Positions 1 to 10,760 are shown, numbered from the stretch's first letter. The stretch: 64,000 nt of DNA from Flavobacterium alkalisoli (GCF_008000935.1 NZ_CP042831.1:1674001-1738000), one strand, 5' to 3'. The notes: a model not told the origin generated them from the letters alone. Made by a program: numbers and translations.

Positions 1-360
1 GGTCAAAAAGCTGTGGCTACTATTTCTAAAAAGGACGTTGCGACATTCAAATTGAGAAAAGGTATGCCAATTGGTGCTAAAGTAACTTTACGTGGTGAAA
101 GAATGTATGAGTTTTTAGATAGACTTATCACTTCTGCACTTCCACGTGTAAGAGACTTTGGTGGTATCAAAGCAACTGGTTTTGACGGTAGAGGTAATTA
201 CAACCTGGGTGTTACTGAGCAAATCATTTTCCCTGAAATTGATATTGACAAAGTAAACAAGATTGCAGGTTTTGATATTACATTTGTAACTTCGGCACAA
301 ACCGATAAAGAAGCGAAGTCATTATTAGCAGAATTAGGATTACCTTTTAAAAAGAATTAA
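1..360 (+). CDS. rplE: 50S ribosomal protein L5 (3' part)
   Basis: C-terminal part of ribosomal protein L5, which binds 5S rRNA and contacts the P-site tRNA in the large subunit. The frame is open from base 1, so the start lies before the window; the GTG at base 13 is an internal Val, not a start. The L5 signature [20 protein letters not shown] is visible, followed by the RVRDFGG and [11 protein letters not shown] motifs. It is followed after 3 nt by rpsN, the normal spc-operon order. Identity is certain. Confidence 0.97.
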   Translation, partial: GQKAVATISKKDVATFKLRKGMPIGAKVTLRGERMYEFLDRLITSALPRVRDFGGIKATGFDGRGNYNLGVTEQIIFPEIDIDKVNKIAGFDITFVTSAQTDKEAKSLLAELGLPFKKN

Positions 361-363
361 GTT

Positions 364-633
364 ATGGCTAAAGAATCAATGAAAGCCCGCGAGGTAAAAA
401 GACAAGCATTAGTAGAAAAATATGCAGAAAAGAGAAAAGCTCTTTTAGAAGCCGGAGATTATGAAGGTCTGCAAAAATTACCTAAAAATGCTTCTCCTGT
501 ACGTTTACACAACCGTTGCAAATTAACAGGAAGACCAAGAGGGTATATGCGTCAATTCGGTATTTCACGTGTAACTTTCCGTGAAATGGCAAACAACGGG
601 TTGATACCAGGAGTTAAAAAAGCCAGCTGGTAA
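364..633 (+). CDS. rpsN: 30S ribosomal protein S14 (zinc-free form)
   Basis: Ribosomal protein S14, an assembly protein of the small-subunit head. At 89 residues it is the long form and it lacks the two CxxC pairs of the zinc-binding form (a single Cys is present), so it is the C-minus type. The conserved [11 protein letters not shown] and [12 protein letters not shown] blocks are present and it ends in KKASW. The start is 3 nt after rplE, implying coupled translation. A perfect hairpin follows in the gap before rpsH. Confidence 0.97.
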   Translation: MAKESMKAREVKRQALVEKYAEKRKALLEAGDYEGLQKLPKNASPVRLHNRCKLTGRPRGYMRQFGISRVTFREMANNGLIPGVKKASW

Positions 634-656
634 TAAAAGAATTATAAATTGGTTTC

Positions 657-683
657 AGGTTCGGCCTTAACAGGCCGAAAACC
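657..683 (+). other. Intercistronic hairpin between rpsN and rpsH
   Basis: The 70-nt rpsN-rpsH gap contains TTCGGCCT (660-667), a TAAC loop and AGGCCGAA (672-679): a perfect 8-bp stem, with a further GG/CC pairing possible beyond a small internal loop. No U-run follows and essential genes lie downstream, so it is not a simple terminator. It may be a processing site or a translational control element for S8. This role is inferred. Confidence 0.55.
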
Positions 684-703
684 GTTACCGCAAATTAATA
701 AAT

Positions 704-1102
704 ATGTATACAGATCCTATCGCAGATTATCTAACTAGAGTTAGAAATGCAGTAAGAGCTAACCACAAAGTGGTAGAGATTCCTGCTTCTAACCTTAAGA
801 AGGAGATCACAAAGATTTTATTCGATCAGGGATATATCTTAAGCTACAAGTTTGATGACAGTACTGTACAAGGTACAATCAAAATCGCTCTAAAGTATGA
901 TAAAGAGACTAAAGAGCCGGTAATTAAAGATATCCAGAGAATTAGTAAACCAGGTTTACGTAAATATGCAGGTGCTGATAACCTACCTAGAATCCTTAAC
1001 GGATTAGGTATAGCTATCGTTTCTACATCAAAAGGTTTGATGACCGGGAAACAGGCTAAACAACTTAATGTTGGTGGTGAGGTAATCTGTTACGTATACT
1101 AA
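704..1102 (+). CDS. rpsH: 30S ribosomal protein S8
   Basis: Ribosomal protein S8, which binds the central domain of 16S rRNA and is the autogenous regulator of the spc operon in E. coli. The 132 residues match the family length. It begins with the typical [14 protein letters not shown] block and ends with the [14 protein letters not shown] and GGEVICYVY motifs. Its start codon lies 24 nt after an intercistronic hairpin, an unusual gap in an otherwise tight operon. Identity is certain. Confidence 0.97.
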   Translation: MYTDPIADYLTRVRNAVRANHKVVEIPASNLKKEITKILFDQGYILSYKFDDSTVQGTIKIALKYDKETKEPVIKDIQRISKPGLRKYAGADNLPRILNGLGIAIVSTSKGLMTGKQAKQLNVGGEVICYVY

Positions 1103-1119
1103 TAATAAAGACTTATACG

Positions 1120-1662
1120 ATGTCAAGAATAGGTAAAAATCCAATTGCAATACCGTCTGGAGTAACAGTAGATGTTAAAGAAGGCGTTGTTACAGTAAAA
1201 GGAAAAAAAGGTGAGCTTTCTCAGGAATTTACAGATGTAACTGTAAAAATTGAAGAGGGCAAAGTTATTGTTGAAAGATCTTCTGACAACAAAAACGACA
1301 GATCTAAGCACGGTTTATACAGAGCCCTTATCAATAACATGATTTTAGGTGTTTCTGAAGGCTTTACAAAAGAACTTGAATTGGTAGGTGTTGGTTACAG
1401 GGCTTCTAATCAAGGTAATAAACTTGATATAGCTCTTGGTTTTTCTCACAATATCGTTTTAGAAGTTGTGCCTGAAGTAACTGTAGAAACTGTATCTGAA
1501 AAAGGTAAAAACCCTATCATTAAACTAGCTTCTCATGATAAACAACTTTTAGGCCAGGTGGCGGCAAAGATCAGATCTTTCCGTAAACCTGAACCATACA
1601 AAGGAAAAGGAGTTAAGTTTGTAGGTGAAGTATTGAGAAGAAAAGCAGGTAAATCAGCTTAA
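1120..1662 (+). CDS. rplF: 50S ribosomal protein L6
   Basis: Ribosomal protein L6, located near the sarcin-ricin loop and factor-binding site of the large subunit. The 180 residues contain the two tandem L6 repeats; MSRIGKNPI at the start and the C-terminal [11 protein letters not shown] signature are diagnostic. It lies 17 nt after rpsH and 11 nt before rplR in the spc operon order. Nothing unusual is seen. Confidence 0.97.
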   Translation: MSRIGKNPIAIPSGVTVDVKEGVVTVKGKKGELSQEFTDVTVKIEEGKVIVERSSDNKNDRSKHGLYRALINNMILGVSEGFTKELELVGVGYRASNQGNKLDIALGFSHNIVLEVVPEVTVETVSEKGKNPIIKLASHDKQLLGQVAAKIRSFRKPEPYKGKGVKFVGEVLRRKAGKSA

Positions 1663-1673
1663 AAATTAAGACT

Positions 1674-2024
1674 ATGTCATTAACAAAATCTGAAAGAAGA
1701 CAAAGAATTAAGTTCAGAATCAGAAAGATTGTAAGCGGAACTGCTGCTCAACCAAGACTTTCTGTTTTCAGGAGCAATAAAGAGATCTATGCTCAAATCA
1801 TAGATGACGTGAACGGTGTTACTCTAGCTTCTGCATCTTCAAGAGAGGCAGGAATAACTAAAGGTACTAACATTGAAACTGCAGCTGCAGTAGGTAAATT
1901 AGTAGCAGAGAAAGCTTTGAAAGCTGGTATCGAAACCATCACTTTTGACAGAGGTGGATACCTTTACCACGGACGTGTTAAATCATTAGCTGAAGGCGCT
2001 AGAGAAGCCGGACTTAAATTCTAA
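1674..2024 (+). CDS. rplR: 50S ribosomal protein L18
   Basis: Ribosomal protein L18, which binds 5S rRNA together with L5 and L25 in the central protuberance. The 116 residues match the family. The motifs [18 protein letters not shown] and [20 protein letters not shown] are characteristic. It sits between rplF and rpsE with short spacers in the same transcription unit. Confidence 0.97.
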   Translation: MSLTKSERRQRIKFRIRKIVSGTAAQPRLSVFRSNKEIYAQIIDDVNGVTLASASSREAGITKGTNIETAAAVGKLVAEKALKAGIETITFDRGGYLYHGRVKSLAEGAREAGLKF

Positions 2025-2032
2025 GAAAAATT

Positions 2033-2557
2033 ATGTATCATAATTATAAAAACGTAGAACTTGTAAAACCAAGCGGCCTTGAATTAAAGGACCGTTTGGT
2101 AAGTGTTAATCGTGTTACTAAAGTTACAAAAGGTGGTAGAGCTTTCGGTTTTTCTGCTATTGTAGTTGTAGGAGACGAGAATGGAGTAGTAGGCCACGGT
2201 CTTGGTAAATCTAAAGACGTATCTGAAGCTATTGCTAAAGCAGTAGAAGATGCTAAAAAGAACCTTGTAAGAATCCCTCTTTCAAGCCAGACTGTACCTC
2301 ACGAGCAAAAAGGTAAATTTGGTGGTGCTCGCGTACTACTTATGCCTGCTTCTCATGGTACCGGAGTAATTGCCGGTGGTGCTGTACGTTCAGTTCTTGA
2401 ATCTGTAGGTATTCACGATGTATTATCAAAATCTCAAGGTTCATCAAATCCTCACAACGTGGTAAAAGCAACTTTTGATGCTTTATTGCAAATGAGAAGC
2501 GCGGCTACTGTAGCTAAGCAAAGAGGTGTATCTTTAGAAAAAGTATTTAAAGGTTAA
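2033..2557 (+). CDS. rpsE: 30S ribosomal protein S5
   Basis: Ribosomal protein S5, involved in decoding accuracy and in the mRNA entry channel. The 174 residues contain the N-terminal double-stranded-RNA-binding S5 domain ([16 protein letters not shown], then [14 protein letters not shown]) and the C-terminal domain ([16 protein letters not shown]). It is 8 nt after rplR and 13 nt before rpmD. Identity is certain. Confidence 0.97.
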   Translation: MYHNYKNVELVKPSGLELKDRLVSVNRVTKVTKGGRAFGFSAIVVVGDENGVVGHGLGKSKDVSEAIAKAVEDAKKNLVRIPLSSQTVPHEQKGKFGGARVLLMPASHGTGVIAGGAVRSVLESVGIHDVLSKSQGSSNPHNVVKATFDALLQMRSAATVAKQRGVSLEKVFKG

Positions 2558-2570
2558 TTCAAGGAAAAAA

Positions 2571-2753
2571 ATGGCAAAAATTTTAGTAAAACAAGTAAAA
2601 AGTCAAATCAACTGTCCTCTTACTCAAAAGAGAACTCTTGAGGCTTTAGGTCTTAGAAAAATGGGACAAGTTGTTGAACACGATGCAACTTCTGCTATCC
2701 TTGGAATGGTAAACAAAGTTAAACACTTAGTTTCTGTAGAAGAAACTAAATAA
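2571..2753 (+). CDS. rpmD: 50S ribosomal protein L30
   Basis: Ribosomal protein L30, a small (60-residue) large-subunit protein. It has the short bacterial L30 fold, with the conserved QVKSQINCPLTQKRTLEALG block leading to LGLRKMGQ. Its position between rpsE and rplO is canonical. Identity rests on both sequence and synteny. Confidence 0.96.
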   Translation: MAKILVKQVKSQINCPLTQKRTLEALGLRKMGQVVEHDATSAILGMVNKVKHLVSVEETK

Positions 2754-2767
2754 CAATAACAATAGTT

Positions 2768-3220
2768 ATGGATTTAAGTAACTTACAACCAGCTGAAGGT
2801 TCAGTTCACAATAAGAACAAAAGAGTAGGTAGAGGAGAAGGTTCCGGTAAAGGTGGTACTGCTGCACGTGGTCACAAAGGAGCTAAGTCTCGTTCTGGTT
2901 ATTCTAAGAAAATAGGTTTTGAAGGTGGTCAGATGCCTTTACAAAGACGTGTTCCTAAATTTGGTTTTAAAAACATCAACCGTAAGGAATATGCCGGTGT
3001 AAACCTAGACACGCTTCAGGCTCTTGTAGATAACGGAATTGTTACAGATACTGTAGACTTTACAGTATTAGTAGAAAACCGTCTTGCTACAAAAAATGAA
3101 CAGGTAAAGATATTAGGAAGAGGAGAGCTTAAGGCAAAACTAAAAGTAACTGCTCACAAATTTACTGCAACTGCTAAAGCGGCTATCGAGGCTGCTGGTG
3201 GTGAAGCTGTAAGTTTATAA
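2768..3220 (+). CDS. rplO: 50S ribosomal protein L15
   Basis: Ribosomal protein L15, a late assembly protein of the large subunit. The 150 residues start with MDLSNLQPAEGS and carry the glycine- and lysine-rich block GRGEGSGKGGTAARGHKGAK, followed by GFEGGQMPLQRRVPKFGF. It lies directly upstream of secY with a 14-nt spacer, the standard arrangement. Confidence 0.97.
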   Translation: MDLSNLQPAEGSVHNKNKRVGRGEGSGKGGTAARGHKGAKSRSGYSKKIGFEGGQMPLQRRVPKFGFKNINRKEYAGVNLDTLQALVDNGIVTDTVDFTVLVENRLATKNEQVKILGRGELKAKLKVTAHKFTATAKAAIEAAGGEAVSL

Positions 3221-3234
3221 TCTCTTATAGTCAC

Positions 3235-4581
3235 ATGAAAAAATTTATAGAAGCGTTTATCAATGTTTGGAAAATAGAAGAGCTAAAAAATAGAATTTTA
3301 GTTACTCTTGGTTTGTTACTTGTTTACCGTTTTGGTGCGCATGTTACATTGCCGGGTATTGATGCTACACAATTAAATAGCTTAGCAGATCAGACTGATG
3401 GAGGTATCGGTTGGTTAATCGATGTGTTTACAGGTGGTGCGTTTTCGCAGGCATCTGTATTTGCATTGGGTATCATGCCATACATCTCTGCGTCTATCGT
3501 TGTGCAGTTAATGGGTATTGCAGTTCCTTACCTTCAAAAGTTACAAAAAGAAGGTGAGAGCGGCAGAAAGAAAATCAATCAGATTACCCGTTGGCTTACA
3601 ATATTAATCACATTGGTGCAAGGTCCTGGTTATATCTATAACCTATACAAGACTTTACCACCTCAAGCTTTTTTAATAAGTTCAGATTCATTTCTTTTCA
3701 TATTTTCTTCTGTAGTGATTTTAACTACAGGTACAATTTTTGCAATGTGGCTTGGTGAAAAAATTACCGACAAAGGTATTGGTAACGGTATATCACTGTT
3801 AATTCTTGTAGGTATTATTGCAAGAATGCCTCAGGCTTTTATCCAGGAGTTTACTTCACGTATGGTTGAGAACAATGGAGGGCCAATGCTTTTGGTTATT
3901 GAAATAGTAATATGGTTATTAATTATAATAGCTTGTGTACTGCTTATTATGGCTGTTAGAAAAATTCCTGTACAGTATGCACGTCGTACTGCTTCAGGTG
4001 ATTTCGAACAGGATATCGCAGGAAACAACAGACAATGGATTCCTCTTAAGCTTAATGCTGCGGGAGTTATGCCAATCATCTTTGCTCAGGCTATTATGTT
4101 TATACCTGCTGCTCTTGCCGGTCTTTCCGATGCTGATGCAGCACAAACCATTACTTCTCAGTTCCAAAACGTGTTCGGTTTGGCGTATAATATTGTTTTT
4201 GCGCTATTAATTATAATTTTTACGTACTTTTACACCGCGATTACAGTACCTACGAATAAAATGGCAGATGATCTTAAGAGAAGTGGAGGTTTTATACCGG
4301 GTGTTAGGCCAGGTGTTGAAACCGGAGACTACCTTGACAAGATCATGTCGCTAATCACATTCCCTGGATCATTATTCCTAGCAATTATTGCCGTGTTCCC
4401 GGCAGTTGTTGTGAGTATAATGAATGTTCAGTCTCAGTGGGCTTTGTTCTATGGCGGAACATCGCTGTTAATCATGGTTGGGGTTGCAATAGATACTATC
4501 CAGCAAATAAATTCATATTTGTTGAATAGACATTATGATGGTTTGATGAAAAGTGGTAAGAATAGAAAAGCGGTAGCTTAA
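3235..4581 (+). CDS. secY: Preprotein translocase subunit SecY
   Basis: SecY, the channel-forming subunit of the SecYEG inner-membrane translocon, which exports unfolded preproteins and inserts membrane proteins. The 448 residues contain about ten hydrophobic segments. Recognisable SecY features include the plug-region [19 protein letters not shown], the [20 protein letters not shown] loop, and the cytosolic segment ending in [16 protein letters not shown]. It is co-transcribed with the ribosomal genes, 14 nt after rplO and 8 nt before infA. Confidence 0.98.
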   Translation: MKKFIEAFINVWKIEELKNRILVTLGLLLVYRFGAHVTLPGIDATQLNSLADQTDGGIGWLIDVFTGGAFSQASVFALGIMPYISASIVVQLMGIAVPYLQKLQKEGESGRKKINQITRWLTILITLVQGPGYIYNLYKTLPPQAFLISSDSFLFIFSSVVILTTGTIFAMWLGEKITDKGIGNGISLLILVGIIARMPQAFIQEFTSRMVENNGGPMLLVIEIVIWLLIIIACVLLIMAVRKIPVQYARRTASGDFEQDIAGNNRQWIPLKLNAAGVMPIIFAQAIMFIPAALAGLSDADAAQTITSQFQNVFGLAYNIVFALLIIIFTYFYTAITVPTNKMADDLKRSGGFIPGVRPGVETGDYLDKIMSLITFPGSLFLAIIAVFPAVVVSIMNVQSQWALFYGGTSLLIMVGVAIDTIQQINSYLLNRHYDGLMKSGKNRKAVA

Positions 4582-4589
4582 TAATTTTT

Positions 4590-4805
4590 ATGGCAAAACA
4601 ATCAGCAATAGAACAAGACGGATCAATCATAGAGGCATTATCAAATGCTATGTTCCGTGTAGAGTTAGAAAACGGACATATTGTAATTGCTCACATTTCA
4701 GGAAAGATGCGTATGCATTATATCAAGTTATTACCTGGTGATAAAGTGAAACTGGAAATGAGCCCTTATGATTTGTCTAAAGCAAGAATTACTTATAGAT
4801 ACTAA
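4590..4805 (+). CDS. infA: Translation initiation factor IF-1
   Basis: IF-1, the small OB-fold factor that binds the ribosomal A site during initiation. The 71 residues match the family. It begins [20 protein letters not shown] and contains [20 protein letters not shown] and the [18 protein letters not shown] block. Location between secY and rpmJ is typical for Bacteroidota. Confidence 0.97.
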   Translation: MAKQSAIEQDGSIIEALSNAMFRVELENGHIVIAHISGKMRMHYIKLLPGDKVKLEMSPYDLSKARITYRY

Positions 4806-4815
4806 AGCTATTAAA

Positions 4816-4932
4816 ATGAAAGTAAGAGCATCAGTAAAGAAAAGAAGTGCCGAGTGCATTATTGTGCGTAGAAAAGGCAGATTATATGTGATTAATAAAA
4901 AGAATCCTAGATTTAAACAAAGACAAGGATAA
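4816..4932 (+). CDS. rpmJ: 50S ribosomal protein L36
   Basis: L36, the smallest large-subunit protein, 38 residues. Translation from the ATG at 4816 gives [18 protein letters not shown], continuing with [18 protein letters not shown] and a TAA stop at 4930. It has only one Cys instead of the CxxC...C...H zinc ribbon, so it is the zinc-free form. It lies between infA and rpsM (the rpsM ATG is 2 nt after its stop). Confidence 0.95.
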
Positions 4933-4934
4933 TT

Positions 4935-5309
4935 ATGGCAAGAATTGCAGGGGTAGACATACCTAAAAACAAAAGAGGAATTATTGCTTTAACTTATATC
5001 TTCGGTATTGGTAAAAGCAGGGCTAAAGAGATTTTAGAAAAAGCTCAGGTTAGTGAAGATAAAAAAGTTCAGGATTGGAACGATGATGAAATCGGTAACA
5101 TTCGTGAGGCTGTTTCTTACTTTAAAATAGAAGGAGAGCTTCGTTCTGAAATCCAGTTAAACATCAAACGTTTAATGGATATCGGATGCTACAGAGGTAT
5201 CCGTCACAGAGTTGGACTACCTCTAAGAGGTCAACGCACTAAGAATAACTCTAGAACAAGAAAAGGTAAGAGAAAAACTGTTGCTAACAAGAAAAAAGCA
5301 ACTAAATAA
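4935..5309 (+). CDS. rpsM: 30S ribosomal protein S13
   Basis: Ribosomal protein S13, located in the small-subunit head, where it contacts P-site tRNA and forms an intersubunit bridge. The 124 residues start [20 protein letters not shown] and include the helix-two-turn-helix region and [20 protein letters not shown], ending in a basic tail. It is the first gene of the alpha-operon part, 2 nt after rpmJ. Confidence 0.97.
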   Translation: MARIAGVDIPKNKRGIIALTYIFGIGKSRAKEILEKAQVSEDKKVQDWNDDEIGNIREAVSYFKIEGELRSEIQLNIKRLMDIGCYRGIRHRVGLPLRGQRTKNNSRTRKGKRKTVANKKKATK

Positions 5310-5320
5310 TAAGTAGTAGT

Positions 5321-5704
5321 ATGGCTAAAGCGAATACAAAAAAACGTAAAGTTGTTGTTGAGTCAACAGGCGAAGCTCATATTAGTGCAACTTTTAACAA
5401 CATCATCATCTCTTTAACTAATAAGAAAGGTGAAGTTATTTCATGGTCATCTGCTGGTAAGATGGGCTTTAGAGGTTCTAAAAAGAACACTCCATATGCA
5501 GCTCAGATGGCAGCAGAAGATTGCAGCAAAGTTGCTCTTGAGGCAGGTCTTAAAAAAGTAAAAGTTTACGTTAAAGGTCCTGGAAACGGTAGAGAATCTG
5601 CTATCAGATCTCTTCACAATGGTGGGATTGAAGTTACTGAAATTATCGATGTAACTCCACTACCTCACAACGGGTGCCGTCCTCCTAAGAGAAGAAGAGT
5701 TTAA
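5321..5704 (+). CDS. rpsK: 30S ribosomal protein S11
   Basis: Ribosomal protein S11, in the platform of the small subunit near the Shine-Dalgarno cleft. The 127 residues have the family blocks [34 protein letters not shown] and the basic end [14 protein letters not shown]. It is followed by an 89-nt gap containing a long dyad, then rpsD. Confidence 0.97.
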   Translation: MAKANTKKRKVVVESTGEAHISATFNNIIISLTNKKGEVISWSSAGKMGFRGSKKNTPYAAQMAAEDCSKVALEAGLKKVKVYVKGPGNGRESAIRSLHNGGIEVTEIIDVTPLPHNGCRPPKRRRV

Positions 5705-5725
5705 TTTATTTATTAGAGTATAACC

Positions 5726-5779
5726 AAACAGGATTACGGATTATCGGAGGATGAGACCTGAATTCATAATCCCCTGTTT
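5726..5779 (+). promoter_or_regulatory. Candidate structured leader upstream of rpsD
   Basis: The 89-nt rpsK-rpsD gap holds a dyad: AAACAGG (5726-5732) pairs with CCTGTTT (5773-5779), and the adjacent ATTA/TAAT (5733-5736, 5767-5770) extend it across a CC bulge, closing a loop of about 30 nt. Elsewhere in this operon gaps are about 2-35 nt. S4 is the autogenous regulator of alpha-operon mRNA in E. coli and of rpsD in Bacillus, so an S4-responsive leader is plausible. This is inference. Confidence 0.45.
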
Positions 5780-5793
5780 ATTAATTTTTAGAA

Positions 5794-6399
5794 ATGGCAA
5801 GATATACTGGTCCTAAAACTAAAATCGCCCGTAAATTTGGTGAGGCGATCTTCGGAGATGATAAAGCCTTCGAAAAAAGAAATTACCCTCCAGGGCAACA
5901 TGGTTTAGCTAAAAAGAGAGGTAAAAAATCTGAATATGCAGTTCAGTTAATGGAAAAGCAAAAAGCTAAGTACACTTACGGAGTTCTTGAAAAACAATTC
6001 AGAAACCTGTATGAAAAAGCAGCTGCTACTAAAGGAGTAACAGGTGAAGTACTTTTACAGCTTTGTGAAGCAAGATTAGACAATGTGGTTTACAGAATGG
6101 GTATTGCTCCTTCAAGAAGGGCTGCAAGACAAATCGTTTCCCACAGGCATATTACAGTAAACGGTGAAGTGGTTAACATTCCTTCTTACCACCTTAAAGC
6201 CGGAGATAAAGTTGCTGTTCGTGAGAAATCTAAATCTCTTGACGCTATAGAGCGCTCTTTATCAAATTCTGCTCAAGTATATGAGTGGATAACCTGGAAC
6301 AACGACACTAAAGAAGGTACTTTTGTTTCAGTACCTGCCAGGATACAAATCCCGGAAAACATCAAAGAACAACTAATCGTTGAGTTGTATAACAAATAA
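5794..6399 (+). CDS. rpsD: 30S ribosomal protein S4 (zinc-free form)
   Basis: Ribosomal protein S4, a primary 16S rRNA binder that nucleates small-subunit assembly. The 201 residues carry the N-terminal S4 domain without its zinc-binding cysteines (C-minus form, with the NYPPGQHG motif) and the S4 RNA-binding domain [20 protein letters not shown] followed by HRHITVNG. It sits between rpsK and rpoA behind a structured 89-nt gap. Confidence 0.97.
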   Translation: MARYTGPKTKIARKFGEAIFGDDKAFEKRNYPPGQHGLAKKRGKKSEYAVQLMEKQKAKYTYGVLEKQFRNLYEKAAATKGVTGEVLLQLCEARLDNVVYRMGIAPSRRAARQIVSHRHITVNGEVVNIPSYHLKAGDKVAVREKSKSLDAIERSLSNSAQVYEWITWNNDTKEGTFVSVPARIQIPENIKEQLIVELYNK

Positions 6400-6419
6400 T
6401 AATTGACATCAGTCGAAAT

Positions 6420-7412
6420 ATGGCAATATTTAATTTTCAAAAGCCCGATAAAGTTATCATGATCGATTCTACCGATTTCCAAGGTAAATTTGAATTTAGA
6501 CCTTTGGAACCGGGATATGGATTGACTGTTGGTAACGCACTAAGAAGAGTTTTGCTTTCTTCACTGGAAGGTTACGCAATTACTTCTGTTCGTATCGAAG
6601 GAGTTGACCACGAATTCTCTACAATAGCTGGGGTTGTTGAAGATGTTACGGAGATAATCCTGAACTTAAAACAAGTTCGTTTCAAACGTCAGATAGAAGA
6701 CATCGATAACGAATCTGTTACTGTATCTTTTACAGGAAAAGATCAGCTTACGGCTGGTGATTTCCAAAAGTTCATTTCAGGATTCCAGGTATTAAACCCT
6801 GAGCTTGTTATCTGTAACATGGACAGCAAGATTAACATAAACCTTGAGCTTACTATAGAGAAAGGTAGGGGTTATGTGCCTGCAGAGGAGAACAAAAAGC
6901 AAAATGCAGCTATAGGAACAATCTTTACAGACTCAATCTTTACTCCTGTAAAGAATGTAAAGTATACAATAGAAAACTTCCGTGTAGAGCAGAAAACCGA
7001 TTACGAAAAACTGGTTTTTGAAATTATCACAGATGGTTCTATTCATCCTAAAGACGCATTAACTGAGGCAGCTAAAACGCTAATACATCACTTTATGCTG
7101 TTCTCTGATGAAAGGATAACACTTGAGGCCGATGAGATAGCACAAACAGAATCTTATGACGAAGAGTCATTACATATGAGACAGCTTCTTAAAACTAAGC
7201 TTGTTGATATGGATCTTTCTGTAAGGGCATTAAATTGTTTAAAAGCGGCTGAAGTTGATACATTAGGTGACTTAGTATCGTTCAATAAAAATGACTTAAT
7301 GAAGTTCCGTAACTTTGGTAAAAAATCTTTAACCGAGCTTGATGAGCTTGTTGCTTCTAAGAATTTACACTTCGGAATGGATTTAACGAAATATAAATTA
7401 GATAAAGAATAA
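6420..7412 (+). CDS. rpoA: DNA-directed RNA polymerase subunit alpha
   Basis: RNA polymerase alpha subunit; its N-terminal domain dimerises to scaffold beta and beta-prime and its C-terminal domain contacts upstream DNA and activators. The 330 residues show the N-terminal domain ([20 protein letters not shown]) to about residue 235, an acidic linker, and the C-terminal helix-hairpin-helix domain ([20 protein letters not shown], then [12 protein letters not shown]). It is in the normal place between rpsD and rplQ. Confidence 0.98.
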   Translation: MAIFNFQKPDKVIMIDSTDFQGKFEFRPLEPGYGLTVGNALRRVLLSSLEGYAITSVRIEGVDHEFSTIAGVVEDVTEIILNLKQVRFKRQIEDIDNESVTVSFTGKDQLTAGDFQKFISGFQVLNPELVICNMDSKININLELTIEKGRGYVPAEENKKQNAAIGTIFTDSIFTPVKNVKYTIENFRVEQKTDYEKLVFEIITDGSIHPKDALTEAAKTLIHHFMLFSDERITLEADEIAQTESYDEESLHMRQLLKTKLVDMDLSVRALNCLKAAEVDTLGDLVSFNKNDLMKFRNFGKKSLTELDELVASKNLHFGMDLTKYKLDKE

Positions 7413-7445
7413 TCTGGGCCGTTAAGGTTTTAATTACAGACAGCA

Positions 7446-7949
7446 ATGAGACACGGAAAAAAAATAAATCACTTAGGCAGGCAAGCTGGTCATAGAAAGG
7501 CTATGCTGGCTAACATGGCCTGCTCCCTTATAGAGCACAAGCGTATCAACACGACTGTTGCTAAGGCAAAAGCCCTTAAGCAGTTTGTTGAGCCTCTTGT
7601 AACAAAATCTAAAGAAGACACAACTCACAACAGACGTATCGTTTTCTCTTACCTAAGAAACAAATATGCAGTTACTGAACTTTTCAGAGAAGTTGCTGCT
7701 AAAGTTGGAGATCGTCCGGGTGGTTATACTCGTATCATTAAGTTAGGAAACCGTCTTGGGGATAACGCTGATATGGCTATGATCGAGCTTGTTGACTTTA
7801 ACGAACTGTACAACGCTACTAAAAAAGAAGCTAAGAAAACTACTCGTAGAAGTAGAACAGCAAAAAAAGCAACAGCTCCAGCAGCTGAGGCTCCTGCAAC
7901 TGAAGCTCCTGCTGTTGATACAGAAGAAAACAAAGAAGCTACTGAATAA
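7446..7949 (+). CDS. rplQ: 50S ribosomal protein L17
   Basis: Ribosomal protein L17, lining the region near the peptide exit tunnel. The core (residues 1 to about 118) has [33 protein letters not shown] and the [12 protein letters not shown] block. The C-terminal third (about 45 residues) is a low-complexity Lys/Ala/Pro/Glu tail with [20 protein letters not shown] at the end. It is the last gene of the operon and is followed by an intrinsic terminator. Confidence 0.96.
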   Translation: MRHGKKINHLGRQAGHRKAMLANMACSLIEHKRINTTVAKAKALKQFVEPLVTKSKEDTTHNRRIVFSYLRNKYAVTELFREVAAKVGDRPGGYTRIIKLGNRLGDNADMAMIELVDFNELYNATKKEAKKTTRRSRTAKKATAPAAEAPATEAPAVDTEENKEATE

Positions 7950-7980
7950 TCATGGTAAAACTGATTTTTCAATAATATTA

Positions 7981-8016
7981 AAAAAGGATAAACTTTATAG
8001 TTTGTCCTTTTTTTTT
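7981..8016 (+). terminator. Terminator of the ribosomal protein operon
   Basis: Stem GGATAAACT (7986-7994) and AGTTTGTCC (7999-8007), with one G-U pair and a 4-nt loop, preceded by an A-run and followed by nine T residues (8008-8016). It lies 37 nt after rplQ, ends the spc/alpha unit, and separates it from carA. Confidence 0.88.
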
Positions 8017-8082
8017 GACTTAGTCAAATCGGTTTATACTAATCAATTGATAGCTAAATTTTAGAAACACAATTTTTTGAAG

Positions 8083-8090
8083 TAAATTTG
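8083..8090 (+). promoter_or_regulatory. Promoter -7 element of carA
   Basis: TAAATTTG matches the Bacteroidota -7 consensus TAnnTTTG and lies 28 nt upstream of the carA ATG, downstream of the operon terminator. No convincing -33 TTG was seen at the expected spacing. Confidence 0.6.
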
Positions 8091-8118
8091 CACGCAATAC
8101 AGCAACAAATAGTAATAA

Positions 8119-9228
8119 ATGAAATATTCAAATCGTAACAAAGCCATACTTCTTTTAGCGGACGGCACTGTTTTTCACGGAAAATCTATTGGAATTGAAG
8201 GAACAGTATTTGGTGAAGTATGTTTTAATACCGGTATGACCGGTTACCAGGAAATTTTTACAGACCCGTCTTACTTCGGGCAAATTATGGTTGCATCTAA
8301 TGCACATATAGGTAACTATGGTACTAATGAAGAGGAAGTAGAGGCTGATAGAATAATGATTTCAGGTCTTGTTTGTAAAAACTTTAGCTTTAACCACTCA
8401 AGGGTTAATTCTACTGATGGACTTAAAGAGTATTTTGAAAAACAAAACTTAGTAGCTATTTCTGATGTAGATACAAGAGCACTTGTAAGTTATATCCGTG
8501 ATAACGGAGCCATGAATGCTGCTATCTCTACAGACGGTACTTCTGTTGAAGATTTAAAGAAACAACTTGCTGAAGTTCCTAACATGGATGGTCTTGAGCT
8601 TTCTTCAAAAGTATCGACTACTGAGCCTTACTTTGTAGGTAACCCGGATGCTAAGTATAAAATATCTGCTCTTGACTTAGGTATTAAGAAAAATATCTTA
8701 AGAAACCTTGTTAAGAGAGACTGTTATATTAAGGTTTTCCCTTATAACTCAACTTATGAGGATTTAAGAAGTTTTAATCCTGACGGATACTTCCTTTCAA
8801 ACGGTCCCGGTGACCCGGCTCCGCTTGTTGTAGCTCAGGATACTGCTAAAAAGATATTAGAAAATAATGAACCGGTTTTCGGAATCTGTTTAGGGCATCA
8901 GGTGCTGGCTCTTGCTAACGGAATCTCTACTTACAAAATGTTTAACGGGCACAGAGGTATTAACCACCCTGTAAGAAACATGATTACAGGTGAAGGAGAA
9001 ATCACTTCTCAAAACCACGGTTTTGCCGTAGTAAGGGAAGAGCTTGAAAAGCACCCAGACTTTGAGATTACTCACGAGCATGTTAACGACGGTACTGTAG
9101 CAGGTATGCGTATGAAGAACAAGAACTGCTTCTCGGTACAATACCACCCGGAGGCAAGTCCTGGTCCGCATGATGCATCATATCTGTTTGATCAGTTTAT
9201 CGAAAATATACAAAAAGCCAAAAACTAA
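8119..9228 (+). CDS. carA: Carbamoyl-phosphate synthase small subunit
   Basis: Glutaminase subunit of carbamoyl-phosphate synthase: it releases ammonia from glutamine for the CarB subunit, feeding arginine and pyrimidine synthesis. The 369 residues have the N-terminal CPSase small-chain domain (FGEVCFNTGMTGYQEIFTDP) and a C-terminal class I glutamine amidotransferase domain with the nucleophile in GICLGHQVLA and the catalytic His in QYHPEASPGP. carB is not adjacent: carA has its own promoter and terminator here, so the partner must lie elsewhere. Confidence 0.97.
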   Translation: MKYSNRNKAILLLADGTVFHGKSIGIEGTVFGEVCFNTGMTGYQEIFTDPSYFGQIMVASNAHIGNYGTNEEEVEADRIMISGLVCKNFSFNHSRVNSTDGLKEYFEKQNLVAISDVDTRALVSYIRDNGAMNAAISTDGTSVEDLKKQLAEVPNMDGLELSSKVSTTEPYFVGNPDAKYKISALDLGIKKNILRNLVKRDCYIKVFPYNSTYEDLRSFNPDGYFLSNGPGDPAPLVVAQDTAKKILENNEPVFGICLGHQVLALANGISTYKMFNGHRGINHPVRNMITGEGEITSQNHGFAVVREELEKHPDFEITHEHVNDGTVAGMRMKNKNCFSVQYHPEASPGPHDASYLFDQFIENIQKAKN

Positions 9229-9254
9229 TTATGGGCTTTTAAAAACAAAAAAAC

Positions 9255-9293
9255 GAATTTGGGCTAATATAAAAGTTAGCCCAAATTCTGTTT
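9255..9293 (+). terminator. Terminator of carA
   Basis: Perfect 13-bp stem GAATTTGGGCTAA (9255-9267) with TTAGCCCAAATTC (9276-9288) around an 8-nt loop. The trailing T-run is short (TGTTTAT), but the stem is long and lies 26 nt after carA. Confidence 0.75.
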
Positions 9294-9393
9294 ATAGACG
9301 TTTTGGAAATAAAATTTAGGTTAAGTGGCAGAAACTAAAACGATTGCGTTTATAAGTTTTTAAAAATAAGGGCTTTTCATTTTTCAAAATGTT

Positions 9394-9401
9394 TAAATTT
9401 G
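9394..9401 (+). promoter_or_regulatory. Promoter -7 element of eno
   Basis: TAAATTTG, a match to TAnnTTTG, 40 nt before the eno ATG in an otherwise featureless AT-rich spacer after the carA terminator. Confidence 0.55.
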
Positions 9402-9423
9402 TTTTGATTAATTATGAATATAA

Positions 9424-10737
<1,314 letters not shown>

Positions 10738-10760
10738 TTTTTTAGGCTATAAAATTATAT

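Noticed and set aside
7789..8064. Open frame of 91 codons overlapping rplQ in another frame and running through the terminator
   Set aside because: A Leu/Lys/Gln-rich product from the low-complexity L17 tail, crossing the intrinsic terminator. Not credible.
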